NCBI GenBank assembly: GCA_020064725.1
Contig: JAGTWJ010000006.1
Coordinates: 992,001-1,056,000, forward strand
From: Drechslerella dactyloides
Lineage: Eukaryota; Ascomycota; Orbiliomycetes; Orbiliales; Orbiliaceae
Reading direction: 5' to 3'
Length of the DNA: 64,000 bases
In this document: in pieces, positions 1 through 10,868 of the stretch
How positions within the stretch are numbered: position 1 is the stretch's first letter
Layout of the letters: every line of letters begins with the position of its first letter
Translations under genes and position numbers: made by a program
Notes under the pieces: generated by a model
Told to the model about the DNA's origin: nothing
Database searches by the model: none
Seen by the model: only the letters and a program-made list of their open reading frames with translations

Positions 1-463
1 CCTTTTGGCGATGGTTAGCTGTTTTCTGTCTTTTGATTGCTCAGGGTTCATTTTTCAGTATTGGGTAACGGCGCCCATGGAGTGTACGACGGCATGGGCA
101 TGAGCGGCAGATCTTAATGTATAGTATAACATTATTTCCTGTTCCATCTATCCTTCTAGAATAGAAAACGACAAAAGCCAATTGTACAGGCCGATGCCGG
201 TGCTGTATTTCCAATTTTCGATATCTATCCCGGACAGAAGTAATTGCAACCCAAACCAGTACCTACTCCAAACCCCGACCGCTTTTGATACTAAAGTCTT
301 AGCCCCCCATCTGTACACTTAATTCCAGAATAAAGCCAAACGCACGTAAAGTACCCGTATTCGACATCTGCGCAACCGCATGCACGCCGGCATGCATGCA
401 CAAGGCCGACCCAATAACCACGACGCAATCAACCGCAATGACAATATGAAGCCATACACTCAA
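1..463. other. Intergenic, no gene seen
   Basis: No open frame of useful length and no RNA gene is visible. The stretch lies downstream of the minus-strand gene that ends at 464 and may hold its 3' untranslated region. The start of the window cuts whatever lies further left. Confidence 0.5.
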
Positions 464-1012
464 TCATCTACACGCACAACAGCAGAACGAGCACGCCCTG
501 CAGAAAATGCACCCCTGCGGAGAAGTACTCAATTCTGAAGCCTGATCATCAACTTCCTCATGTAGTCTCGACGCGTTCGAAACGACCATAGATGGTTGTA
601 TACTCGGCGACACTTCAGCCACCGTGTCGGTTACATCGTCGACAGGTCCATCTGCCCCGTGAGCATCCGCGTCAGCCAGTATCATACTCGGTATTGTTGA
701 CAGTTTCCACTGTTCGTCGCCGATATCCGAGTGTAGCCCGGCGGGTATGCCGGTCGTTGCGACGGCCCTCTGGTGAGGTACCTTGCGATTGCGGTTGGCC
801 ATGGCGGGTGGCAATTTGGCGAAGGCGCCGTCTGAACCGGGTGGCTCCAGTACTTGCAGGTATTTGGGGTCCTGTTGCAGCGGGGGGTTGGCGAGGGCAG
901 AGCTGACGGGGTAGGCAAAGTCACGGACCTTGACCTGCGGGGGGGATAATTTTCTCAGGCTGTGCATTAGCTCGAGGGCGGATGGCGGCTGGCCTACTGG
1001 GCTTTGCGACAT
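464..1012 (-). CDS. Hypothetical protein with Cys-rich C-terminal tail
   Basis: An uninterrupted 182-codon frame starts at an ATG at 1012 and ends at 464. I do not recognise the family. The N-terminal half is Pro/Ala-rich and polar, with no signal peptide and no clear membrane span. The last 15 residues carry seven cysteines (CIFCRACSFCCCACR). A terminal Cys cluster of this kind can be S-acylated and hold a soluble protein to a membrane, but that is inference. The frame could also be one exon of a longer spliced gene, or chance. Downstream on the same strand there is only 463 bp before the window edge; the upstream neighbour is the UFD1-domain gene, also on the minus strand. Confidence 0.4.
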   Translation of the reverse strand: MSQSPVGQPPSALELMHSLRKLSPPQVKVRDFAYPVSSALANPPLQQDPKYLQVLEPPGSDGAFAKLPPAMANRNRKVPHQRAVATTGIPAGLHSDIGDEQWKLSTIPSMILADADAHGADGPVDDVTDTVAEVSPSIQPSMVVSNASRLHEEVDDQASELSTSPQGCIFCRACSFCCCACR

Positions 1013-1850
1013 TTCTTATATGCGTAGGCGAGCGGATTAAATTGTCTGTTCGAGGGTGATATACGGTAACCGGTAGATTGATGCGTGTAGCGTATCAGTT
1101 GGTTGGGGATATCGTGCAGGAGGAAGTTGATGGATCTTGGTTACCAGTTGCGGAGGTGCATCTAGATTGAGGCATCCGGATGGTGAGAAACGCCTGAGCC
1201 AGGTACACGCCGCTTAGTATATCAGTCGCCATCCGCATTAGACACGCATTTTTGCCATGTAAATCGACGTGACTTCGGCCCGTCAAACCGGCCGCATATC
1301 TATCTAGAGCTGATGTTGTTATTCTCAAGATGTGCAATGTCGCTCCGCAGCGCAATACGTGCATCACGCGTTAAAGCCTCATTTCGAATTCACCCGGACA
1401 GCCAATCGCAGCTGCCTGCACCAGCAATACAGATGAGACATGCTGTTTCGAGCTGTTCGACGTCTCGTAATCGTGACTAAGCATCCAGCGGCCATATATT
1501 TGATGAAGCCCTTGTCGTGGGAAATGCGTTGCCTTGTTGCATTCGACCGCTCACGTTGCACAGAACTATTTTGGAAGAGTGCTTAAGCCCGGCGCTATAA
1601 ATGCCAGATGTCCCGAGTAGCACGGCATATAGACACATGGTTCTATGTATGATTTTGATCTCCAGTTTCTGAATGCGTACATTTCGGTGTACTTTCTAGC
1701 TCGCTATCCTTTCTGCTACTCATATATAGATCCAAAACGCCCGATCCTAACTATCCCACAAAAGAACGAGAACTGTCTAACTACGGTATATATTCCCGGA
1801 TCGACCGGACATTGAACCGACTGTGGACCGGCTGGTGCCGAGTATGACGA
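1013..1850. other. Intergenic between two minus-strand genes
   Basis: About 840 bp between the UFD1-domain gene and the small hypothetical gene. Only short chance frames are present. It should contain the 3' end of the first gene's transcript and the promoter of the second, but no specific element could be assigned. Confidence 0.5.
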
Positions 1851-4088
1851 CTACTCGTCTCTCCGAACGGCAAACTTCTCCAACCAGTCCCGAGCCTTAT
1901 TCACCAGCTCCGTCTCGTCGCTCACCTCGGCATCGGCTACCTCGACGGCCTTAGTGCACCATTCGATCGCCCAGCCACCTTTACCATCGGAGTCGTCCGC
2001 ATAGCTCAGCATCTCCGCAATGTTTTTCCGTTTTTGCGTCGCCTCGTCAACGCAGAAATGCAGCGGATGGGAGGTGTATCCGCCTTGCAGTCCGTCGACC
2101 GTCACCAGCGACTTGACCACCGGGGTGGCCTCCTTCGAAGTTATCGCTGGCAGTGGAGGTTTCCTGTTCGCTCGTCCCGTCTTGCACATCTCGTTCGTGC
2201 ACCCAGGCTTGCCGCATCCTCTGAGCAGCTGTGTTAAATATCGCAGCTCTGCTCTCCGGGATAAAGTGGCGCCGGTCGGGTCGTAATTTACGGAATATAG
2301 AGGCCCGTAGCAGACAGAGCAAAGCCCCAGTTGTTCCTCCGAGGAGTTTGCCGTTGATACCGTCCTCGAACAGTTCACGTTCCGACAAATCCTCGGTAAG
2401 GGTGTGGATTTCCGGTCAAAGTCGTGGTTCTTCAGATGCGCTTCCATATTTTTCAACTGCACGATGCGTTTGCAGATGTGACAGTTTGTTGTCCTTCCGC
2501 CGCAGTTCTTTTCGTGTGGTGCGAGGCCTGTGATAGCGGCGGTGAAGTCCAGATCTTCTTCCTGTGGTAAAATGAGATGACAGAAACGGCAGAGGATAAG
2601 CTTATGGGGACATGTGGTGGTTTTGTGCGTGGCAAGTTCCCCGAGCGAGCCCGCAGAATGGTCACAGGAGTCACATCTCCGGGGCGTGTGCGCAATGTCC
2701 ATATGTTTACTATAGGTGTCCCGACCCGGCTGGTTCGTCCCGAACGCCTTGCACTCGGCGCAGTGCCAATGGTCCGCCTCCGTTCCCTTTTTGAAGACCT
2801 GCCCGCAACCGTGCGGGCATAGAATGTTGTTGCGAAAGCAAAAGTTCTGGTGGAGAAACATGGACTGTTTCGGTATCGAACGCTTGCAATTGGAGCATAT
2901 TTCATTGTCCGGGTTGTCATCCGACATGTCCGTGTCTCCATCTTCTCCATCAGCCTCAAGCGATTGCGTTACCGACAGCAGGAAATGGTCTGCTGCAGGC
3001 ATAAGCCCTTTAGAATCTTCGTCTATAGGGCTCTGCTCGTACACGTGTAGTGATATCTTAATCTCCTTCGCTGCTTGGATGCGGGGGTCGTCAGGCATAA
3101 TGGCTATTGGTTTAGTTCCGTTGAACCGACCCCATATCCACTCTTCCATATTTGGAGACCCTTGGATCGCGTCCGTTGTCACCATGATATCGACATTTTC
3201 CTCCGGCACCTGTATTAAGATTGGTTTCGACCGATTCCAATATTGTAATTGAAAGTGGACATAGGCGCTTCCGGAAATCATTCCTTCCTTTGGACCGTTC
3301 GTGTTGATCAGGCCACCGGAGCTCGATTCCGCGATTTTGCGCAACTCTCGTCGCCGCAAAGACTCCTTGGCCTGCTCTTCGTTCAAAGGCTCGATGTCAA
3401 CTTCTAGATCAGTGTCAACGATGCAGATAGCTTCTGAGCCTTCTGGTTTCACTTGATCTATGAGGAATTTAAAGTCCTTTTGTCCTGACGCTCGCTGGCG
3501 CGCAAGCGGTGGAACGGTTAAAATATTGTTCACGGCTAGCGTCGTGAAGTTTTTCTGGAGATGGTTCTCCAAGATCGGTTTCCAATCTTCCTCATAGCCG
3601 GCGTCGAGGGGACGCAGCCGAGCAAATGTGCCCTTTGGAATATTTGCTGCTTCGATCTCGATATTGATAGCATATTCTCCGTTCTGCTCTTGTTCGAAGC
3701 CTGGGATTGCGAGACCTTCTCGCAAGAAGTTGCTAAGGACAACCTCGTCTTCCTCCGCGGAGAATTCACGGATGCCTGCATATGCAGTTCTTCCGTTAGC
3801 AAGATTGGTTACGCGGAAGATCAACGGGTGCGGAAGCTGTTGTCGGGGCTCGTTTCGGCTGTTAAGCGCTTCGTACGGAGATGCGGTCTCCCAATCGGCT
3901 GGTTCGTAGTCTTCTGATTGCGGGAGACTCGCTGGTGCCTTTGACGCAGCCTCGAGCAACTTCTCAAGAGCAGCTTGTGGCAATAGCAGTTTGTCTCCGG
4001 TTAAGGACGACGGCGGCGGGGAGGCCGAGAGCCGGAAGGTCGAGATCCAGTCCAGCACCGGAGCAGGCACGGCAGCGGAACGAGCCAT
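1851..4088 (-). CDS. UFD1-domain protein with C-terminal zinc fingers
   Basis: A single intron-free frame of 745 residues, with ATG at 4088 and TAG at 1851. Residues about 85-260 match the UFD1 N-terminal fold (for example FRVTNLANGR and a downstream PKGTFARLRPL segment). In yeast this fold belongs to the Cdc48-Npl4-Ufd1 complex that extracts ubiquitinated substrates. Residues about 395-560 contain repeated C-x2-C and C/H pairs of the TRAF-like or C2HC type (CSNCKRS, CHICKRI). Near residue 640 is GCGKPGCTNEMC, which resembles the AZUL zinc fold of ubiquitin ligases. Canonical Ufd1 is about half this length and lacks these fingers. This is therefore the long fungal paralogue usually labelled 'ubiquitin fusion degradation protein', not UFD1 itself. 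A role in ubiquitin-dependent turnover is inferred from the domains. Confidence 0.85.
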   Translation of the reverse strand: MARSAAVPAPVLDWISTFRLSASPPPSSLTGDKLLLPQAALEKLLEAASKAPASLPQSEDYEPADWETASPYEALNSRNEPRQQLPHPLIFRVTNLANGRTAYAGIREFSAEEDEVVLSNFLREGLAIPGFEQEQNGEYAINIEIEAANIPKGTFARLRPLDAGYEEDWKPILENHLQKNFTTLAVNNILTVPPLARQRASGQKDFKFLIDQVKPEGSEAICIVDTDLEVDIEPLNEEQAKESLRRRELRKIAESSSGGLINTNGPKEGMISGSAYVHFQLQYWNRSKPILIQVPEENVDIMVTTDAIQGSPNMEEWIWGRFNGTKPIAIMPDDPRIQAAKEIKISLHVYEQSPIDEDSKGLMPAADHFLLSVTQSLEADGEDGDTDMSDDNPDNEICSNCKRSIPKQSMFLHQNFCFRNNILCPHGCGQVFKKGTEADHWHCAECKAFGTNQPGRDTYSKHMDIAHTPRRCDSCDHSAGSLGELATHKTTTCPHKLILCRFCHLILPQEEDLDFTAAITGLAPHEKNCGGRTTNCHICKRIVQLKNMEAHLKNHDFDRKSTPLPRICRNVNCSRTVSTANSSEEQLGLCSVCYGPLYSVNYDPTGATLSRRAELRYLTQLLRGCGKPGCTNEMCKTGRANRKPPLPAITSKEATPVVKSLVTVDGLQGGYTSHPLHFCVDEATQKRKNIAEMLSYADDSDGKGGWAIEWCTKAVEVADAEVSDETELVNKARDWLEKFAVRRDE

Positions 4089-6879
4089 ACCTCCGTCCGT
4101 TACTAAGTTGACTAGGAAGCGGAGGTGAGAGTGTATTGATGTTTAATCTGTCTGATGAAGTTGGGTTGAGGAGGACGAGGGTTATTCAAGAGCTGGAGCC
4201 TCTGTTTGCGCCTGCAAGCCCAAAACAACGTCGTACGTCCGAGTGCGGCTGCCGTTGTGGTGTCGATAATGGTAAATGTCCGCAGCATGGAAGTCGATGC
4301 GAGGAGAGTGTATTCGGCCGCTTCCGTCTGAATAAATACGGACCACCAGCGACGCTGGCGGACGGTCGTGGAACAGCTGGCGATGTTGTGTCATGTTGGG
4401 TGCTTGATAATCTGCTCTGGTGTTGCGTGTATTGGGCCAAAAGCGTGTGCTTTGTCTTCCAGCACGTTCGATCACCCGCCACCCCGCCACATGATGCGGC
4501 TCGAGGTCACGACATTCACACTCTGCCATTCACCAGCCTCAAATCAGATGCATCTTCGCTCTACCGAGTCTGCGCTACACCGGTCTTCGTCGTTCTCGTC
4601 TTTGGATACCCCGCGTATGCAGGTTCCGCTGCAGCGTCGGGGGAAATCAGCCGCAATCAAACTCCATTCTGAAGCCCGCTCCTCAACCATGGAACAGTTC
4701 CAGAAGCCCTCGGCCGGCAACCTCACGTGTGGCCCATGAATTCCGATCGCGTAAATTGCAGATGACCAGCCACCACCATGCGAGAAAGTCCAGAGACATC
4801 TTATCAGCTGCAATTTCCACATTCGCGGAAATTGGGATAACGAGGGCTTCATCTTCGCCCGTGCCCAAGCTCTCAGTACCGGGGAGACCTCGACGGGTGC
4901 ATGCATGCATGAACGCGCCTTGCCAACAGCATAAGCAACGGTGACGGCAACGGCAAATGTGTTTTCCATGGAACATGAATAGCCGTTCATGCATGTTTAT
5001 TTCAACAGGCATCAGATGATGCGATATTACACGGATGCAAAGCTCAAATTATATTTATATAACGGCAGCTGCAGCTACACCGAACCCATCTACTGTTTTC
5101 AGCGTTTGCCAACGGATGAATGGGCAGTGTCCGACGTCTGCGGGAGGTCAGTCGACCGGTCGTTCCTGGAAAAGCTGAGACTCCATGGCAATCATACGCT
5201 GGCGCTAAAACATGGGCCAGGAACCAACCAAAGATAGCTAGCAAGCGGGCGATGCGCACACAGCAGGCTGCCCGATTCTGAAGTATGCTATCGCAAAGCA
5301 GCAAAGGAAAGACAAAAGATAATTGCAAGTGTCGAAGCCGTCCTTCTTTATGAAGATCTCTCAAGCGTCGACGATCGCGCCTCTGCTGCTGCAGGTACTC
5401 GGATCGGGAATGTTCTGTTTCAAAGTGCTGCGCGGTGCATTGTGCTCGGGCGAAGAAATTACGCTGGGGGTGTTTTGCTTCGCCCTCTACGCATTCGACC
5501 AACTGCACCGAACCGGCACCGAATGCTCTCTGGTGACATTTTATTGGGTCGGAACACTACTTGGACCCTGAACCGACATTTAGGTTCCCCCTTGCAAAGA
5601 GACACAGAGGCGTCGAATTGAGACGAGCAATTATAAGTGATGCTTTGCATAGCAAACTATTGGGTTACAAATCATTTGTAGCCCTCAGTAACGCTAGATG
5701 AGGGGTCCCACGGCTCCCCATGGCCGCATAGTGGCACCACGGCGAAATCTATTTTGGATAGTCCGTCTGCAACAATTAATCGATGCGGTCCAAAAACATC
5801 CCTCCAAACAAGGAACTCGACCGAGAAAAAAACGTTCGTCAAAAGTCCTATCTTTGGGAGTTAGCATATACGATATTACTTCGCCGGGATCCCAGGCTTG
5901 AGACAATCGCTGGCCTTGCATGTCCCACATGACTGCAAATCAAGCACAGGAAAAGCATTCGAGCCGGGACAACAAAATGTCGTGCCCCAAAGATCGATCG
6001 ATCGCGTATGGCATAAGGCGGAACCCTCCTGGAATGTTCCTCAGAAGGATCCTTCTTCCCATTCGCCCGCATTGACCAAGCTGCCTCCTGCGTGAGTGTT
6101 TGCAGGGGCACCACAGGGACACCGAGCGCCCTTGCTTTGCTTGCTTGCACCAAGAACAATATTAAGCGTGGGCGTGATGGTGGGGACCTGTTGGATGATG
6201 CTGTCCCAGTTCCCCTTTTTGCGCCAAAGGCGGAGGGGCCCCTGAACTAAGACTAAATGGAGCAATATGGCTGGGTGGTCTCCCGTCCGCGAAGGAGAAA
6301 ATCCGGGCCATGAGCGCCTCTCCTGATAATGTGAGTAGTCTGCCTGTTCTGTTCCAGTGGTTTTTATTTTTATGCAGGTGACGTCCACGTAGTGATCTCA
6401 AGATTGTTTCGTCTCCTGCAGGAATGCCCCAAGGAGAATTCTAGCTGATGCACACAAATGTAGTGGATAAAACCATTTGGTTGTTCCCCTCCTGGAGCCC
6501 GTCTTCCCTTTCCCTGGTGATAATAATTTGATTCTTTTTTTTTCACTGCTTGTTCTCGGATTTCTCTCATCAAGATATATCGATGCCTGCACAAACAATC
6601 GACTACGATTAAACTACTGAAGTCCACACGGCGACCCGCGTTGATGAAGATACGCGAAGAAATACATACCGCACTATCACGTTCATGAGCCGAATTTAAA
6701 TCGATTCGATATACGAAGGAAGGACCCACCGGACGACACAACACCAGACCCACAGATATTTCACCAACACCTCGGTTTCAATATTGGACATCTCGATACT
6801 CACCTGATCTGAGATTTCAACAGTCCGCTTCACATACTCTGGGTTCGAATTCGACGAGTTTCTTAACATACCGGCAGCC
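4089..6879. other. Divergent intergenic region, no gene accepted
   Basis: About 2.8 kb between two divergently transcribed genes. Many 60-180 codon frames overlap on both strands, but none resembles a known family or joins by convincing splice sites. There is a short GATC palindrome run at 5994-6003. The promoters of both flanking genes should lie here. Confidence 0.5.
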
Positions 6880-9800
6880 ATGGCGGCATCTAACCGTGGC
6901 AGCTTGAAACCTGCCTCGATAGCATCGATATCTGGCCCACAAGATGAAATCGGCACCCATCTGGGCATGCTTCCCTCCTCACCAAATATCCTAGTCTTAC
7001 CCGCTGTCAACATACCGTCGAGATTTAATCCTAACAGCCCAGTATCGCCCTCTGGCGATTATCCGAAAATCGACGTTCGAGATCTGGTTTCATCAGCGTA
7101 CGCCGAGTACACTGAGCGACAGCTTCTGGCGGACGGCTTTGTGATAAACCACCCGTCGAGAGGTGTGATCTTGCAGAAGGGCTGGATTACACTGCTCGCC
7201 GAATGCGCTCAGCTGCTGCTTGATGTCCATGCCTACGATACCGTGGAGGAAGCCGTAGCGGCTATCAAAGCCGTCTGCGAAGGCGGAGTGGAAGAAATCG
7301 AAACGGAGGAAGAAGTCGAACTGGAAATCGATATCAGCGACACAGACACCGACAAGACACCCGTCATCGAAGAAGAGCCGGATCTGGAGGCAGAGTACGA
7401 TGATGGCCCGTTGAAGCCAGGTCCGGTCTCTCGTCTATCACGCTCTTCCTCCTTGACTTCGAACTCTTCCACCTCTGCGAGGAGTAAATTCAGGAACTCT
7501 GACCGATCATTGAGTTCCGCGGCAACTCGAGTGGACAACTCGATCGACGAGGAACTGGAAATGGAAGAAGACAAAATGGTTCCCCTGCGGATGAGCAAAT
7601 CGACGATCGATCTGCAACTTCCCCGATCGCAATCGCAAGCTTCCATGCGGGAAAACACGACTACACCGCCACCGACGGCTGGTTCCCCAGCCCCAAATGG
7701 GCCTCCGAAACGCAGGAGTGGCAATAATGGAAGAGATGGAAAGAGATTTCCTGTTCGAGCTGCCAGCATGGACAACCTGACCGGGCTGGTTGCTCTGGGC
7801 ATCGTGAACGGCGAAACGAAAAATGCCCCTGCCAACAGCGAGACTAAGCCCGCTATCCGCGAAGGCGCGACAGTGGCTGAGAGAAAACGGATGCTTGAGG
7901 AAAAAATGGCAGAAGAAAAGACGGGCCTAAGCTCGAAGCGGAATTCGGAACCTCCCGAGCCATTGAATCTAAAAGATCGCTCCGTTGAGAAATGGAAACC
8001 GCAGTTTCAGCATGCAAGAAGCGCAAGTCAGAAGCTGTCCCGGGAATCACTCCTCGCTTCAACCAATTCTCCGCGAGTGTCGGCCCAATCCTTCGAGAGC
8101 AGGAGTTCGACGCCAACCCGATGGAGCGAAGAAATTCCCAAGAAAAAGACGAAAAAGGTTACCGAAATCAGAAAGGTGAAGACGGTAAAAACGCATCCGC
8201 CTCTCAAGTTTCAGGAGGATGTCATGCTGCTGCTTCACGATGCTGAAACGTCGCCAACATTTATAAAGCTGGTGGATGCCATATCCCTGTCGATCAACAG
8301 CATACCATCGACGCCGTTCAGCCCTTCTTTCCCTTCGCCCCCAACCGCATATCCGTCCCCACCAATATCACCAACAACACCGACAATTGTTGTAGAGCAA
8401 GCGGTCGCTGACAAAAGAATGTCCATGTCGTCCATCCACTCGACGCCCAGGCTTAGCCTGTTTCCGAGACCGAGGACACGAGACTCTGACAGAGAGTCGG
8501 CATCCGATCCAGCCGCCGAACTTCTGAAAACTCGGCCCAAGCCTCCTATCAAAGAAATCTTGCCGGTTTCGACACCCAAACCAGTGACCCCAGTTAAAAA
8601 GATCGATGTCTGCGAGGAGTCGCCTTTAACTATCCAGAACGAAATCCGCGGAATTCTTGGAGATAGAATGACTGCAGTTCGAAAATTTCCTACCGTCGTT
8701 CAAGGTCTAGCCTTGGGAATGGGGCTAGGTCTAGGTCTTCTAAACTATGGCGGTGAGACCATTGGCAATAAATTCTGGTCGCCCGTTCTCGGTGGCAGTG
8801 GTGTCGGTGCATCAGTCGATATGATATATGCCATTGGATTTGAACGTGGATGTGAAAGGTGGGGCAACAGGCTGGTGCAACGATTGACCAGTGGGGTTGG
8901 GAGATGTGGCCCAGCCCATTGCGTCTCCTTAAAGTGGGTCCAGACTTCCAACCACTAAACCTATCTAGAACTGAGTGCTAATTGTCGTTACACAGCTACC
9001 TACTTTCGCTTTCCCTGCGGCAACTAAACCCATCTGCTCCAAACTACACGTCGCAGGTCCATGCAGCCCTCTCTGGCAAATACCTCGTTCCACAACTGGA
9101 GGATTATTTGTCTGTCAATTCGAACACTCGGTGTCTGATCATAACATTCGACGCAGCCACCGTACCAAACACAAATCTTGAGCCTCTTCGTGAGCTACGA
9201 CGAGTTCTCGATGGCGCTAAATCCGAATCTGCGTTCAAGATTATCTCCGTCATTGGTGGTCCAGTCAGCGGTGTGGATGAGAGCCACTTAACACTCAAGG
9301 AGGTTACTAGCATCGAATCCAAACGTTCATCCAGAGCGTCCCAGCTATCGCAAAGCCGGAGTAGTCACCGCCATAGCCTAATTCCAACAAAGGCTTCTCC
9401 TGACAAAGGTTCTCAATATTCTGGAAGAACTGGTTCGTCGCGGGCCACATCTCCCGTGGAAAGGACCATGTCAATGAAAACATCATCCTCAATCGCAAGT
9501 CTAGTCGTTGACGAAAAGACGCTCATGCGGAGACGGGAGCTGGAAGCAATGTCCAATATACTTATTATTCAGAAGCTTGATGATAACGAAGCGTTTGAAG
9601 GGCATATTGGTCGGATTGCAGAGCACCTCCGCGAACGAGAAGACAGAACCGGATCGTTCAAGGCTTTCGAGTCCACCTTCGAGACGAAGCCGGAGCCAGA
9701 GGAACCAGAGGAACCAACTCCATCTATGGAAACCAATTTCCTAGCTGATGATGACGAGGAAGAGGAGGAAGACGACGATGATGATTTCGAGGTTAACTAT

Positions 9801-9986
9801 AATAACGTTGTTATGACAGTTGGGGTCCCCCGTTCCCAGAAGACGCACTCGAGCACCTGGAGCAAGATGTGGAGCCGCGAAATTCTCGGGAAAAAGAAGA
9901 CCAAGCCCACCGGACCAAGCCACTGTGGTCCACAGGAGCAAGTGCAAGGGAGTGCGAAGGCATTCAAATTGCTGGGATTGGAATAA
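6880..9986 (+). CDS. Fungal 'gastric mucin-like' family protein
   Basis: Proposed join is 6880..8933 and 8996..9986, giving about 1014 residues. The ATG at 6880 has a good context (GCCATGG). The first frame closes at 8956-8958, while an intron from GTGGGT at 8934 to ACACAG at 8995, with a TGCTAAT branch point, restores a second 330-codon frame. The N-terminus (MLPSSPNILVLP, then a hydrophobic helix after residue 95) and the overall layout resemble Pezizomycotina proteins that pipelines call 'gastric mucin-like'. That label is compositional and says nothing of function. The middle is Ser/Pro/Glu-rich and probably disordered. A Gly-rich segment (QGLALGMGLGLGLLNYGG) sits near residue 610. The C-terminal exon has an acidic run (about 9751-9790). 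The exact donor is the weakest point; an earlier donor near 8890-8906 is possible. Confidence 0.6.
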
Positions 9987-10868
9987 CTAGAGTTTGTTCT
10001 AGTTGGACCTAATGGTTTCAAGAGTGAGGCCGGAAGGATGAGGAGGCCATGGTCGTTTTATACCACATTATATTTTGCAAGGTACATCACCAGGATTATT
10101 TTTTGTTTCATTTTTCATTCCACTTTAGCGCTGGTACCATATCGCTATCTTCACTTCTCGCATTCGTTTTTCTCGGTTTATGAGTTCTCTATCTTCACAT
10201 AAATTCGTCCATTTTGGAGGGAAATATCGGCGTTTCAAAAGGTTCGTTCAGTCACAAAAACATCAGCTTTGGCATTTTTTTTATCACGAAGCTCATGACC
10301 AGAACGAAGTTCTGGGTACTATTTCACTTCATTTACCATAGCTTTGTCGGATTCTTAATGTATTTTTACTATTTGCCCATGCTAGTTGGGCGTTTACTCT
10401 ATTTCTTCAGCTGGGGGCGAGTGCTACTGTTTCGCTTGTACCATTTGACGAGACAAATCGATGATCCACCATCATTACATCATAGCATAGACTTAGACAA
10501 TCATATTACTCAAGTCATTGAAGAAAAGAAAACCAAAAATTTTGCACGGCAAATTCGAAGTGCCGAAATGCACTGAACACGCACAAATTTTAACGGCCCC
10601 CTCGCATGGTACATCAAGACAGTGATACTTGGCGCTGTCGCAGGCTGCTGAGTTAGTGTTCCCGTGCCGAAGCGAAAAGGCTGGGCTCCCGATATAGAAA
10701 TTCCACGTCGCACGTTTAATCACACTCCCTTGGATGCCATCTCACCTCAACCGAGATGCTCTAGCTGGCATGGCACCTTGGATACAAGCACTCTACCAAT
10801 AGAACCACCCAGACATAGCAGCATTCCTCGCCAGCGCGCGCCCTGACTCCTCGCCCCGCTAATCCGCC
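9987..10868. other. Intergenic between two plus-strand genes
   Basis: About 880 bp, T-rich in the first half as expected for a 3' untranslated region. A 93-codon frame from ATG 10295 to 10576 encodes an aromatic and hydrophobic peptide, but nothing else supports it. A short inverted repeat (CTTGGATACAAG) lies at about 10777-10788. The promoter of the pyrophosphatase gene must lie at the right end. Confidence 0.5.

Noticed and set aside
10728..10815. tRNA-like segment on the minus strand (GGTTCTATTGGTAGAG resembles a D-arm)
   Set aside because: No proper anticodon stem, no GTTCRA T-loop and no pairing acceptor stem could be found; only short hairpins are present.
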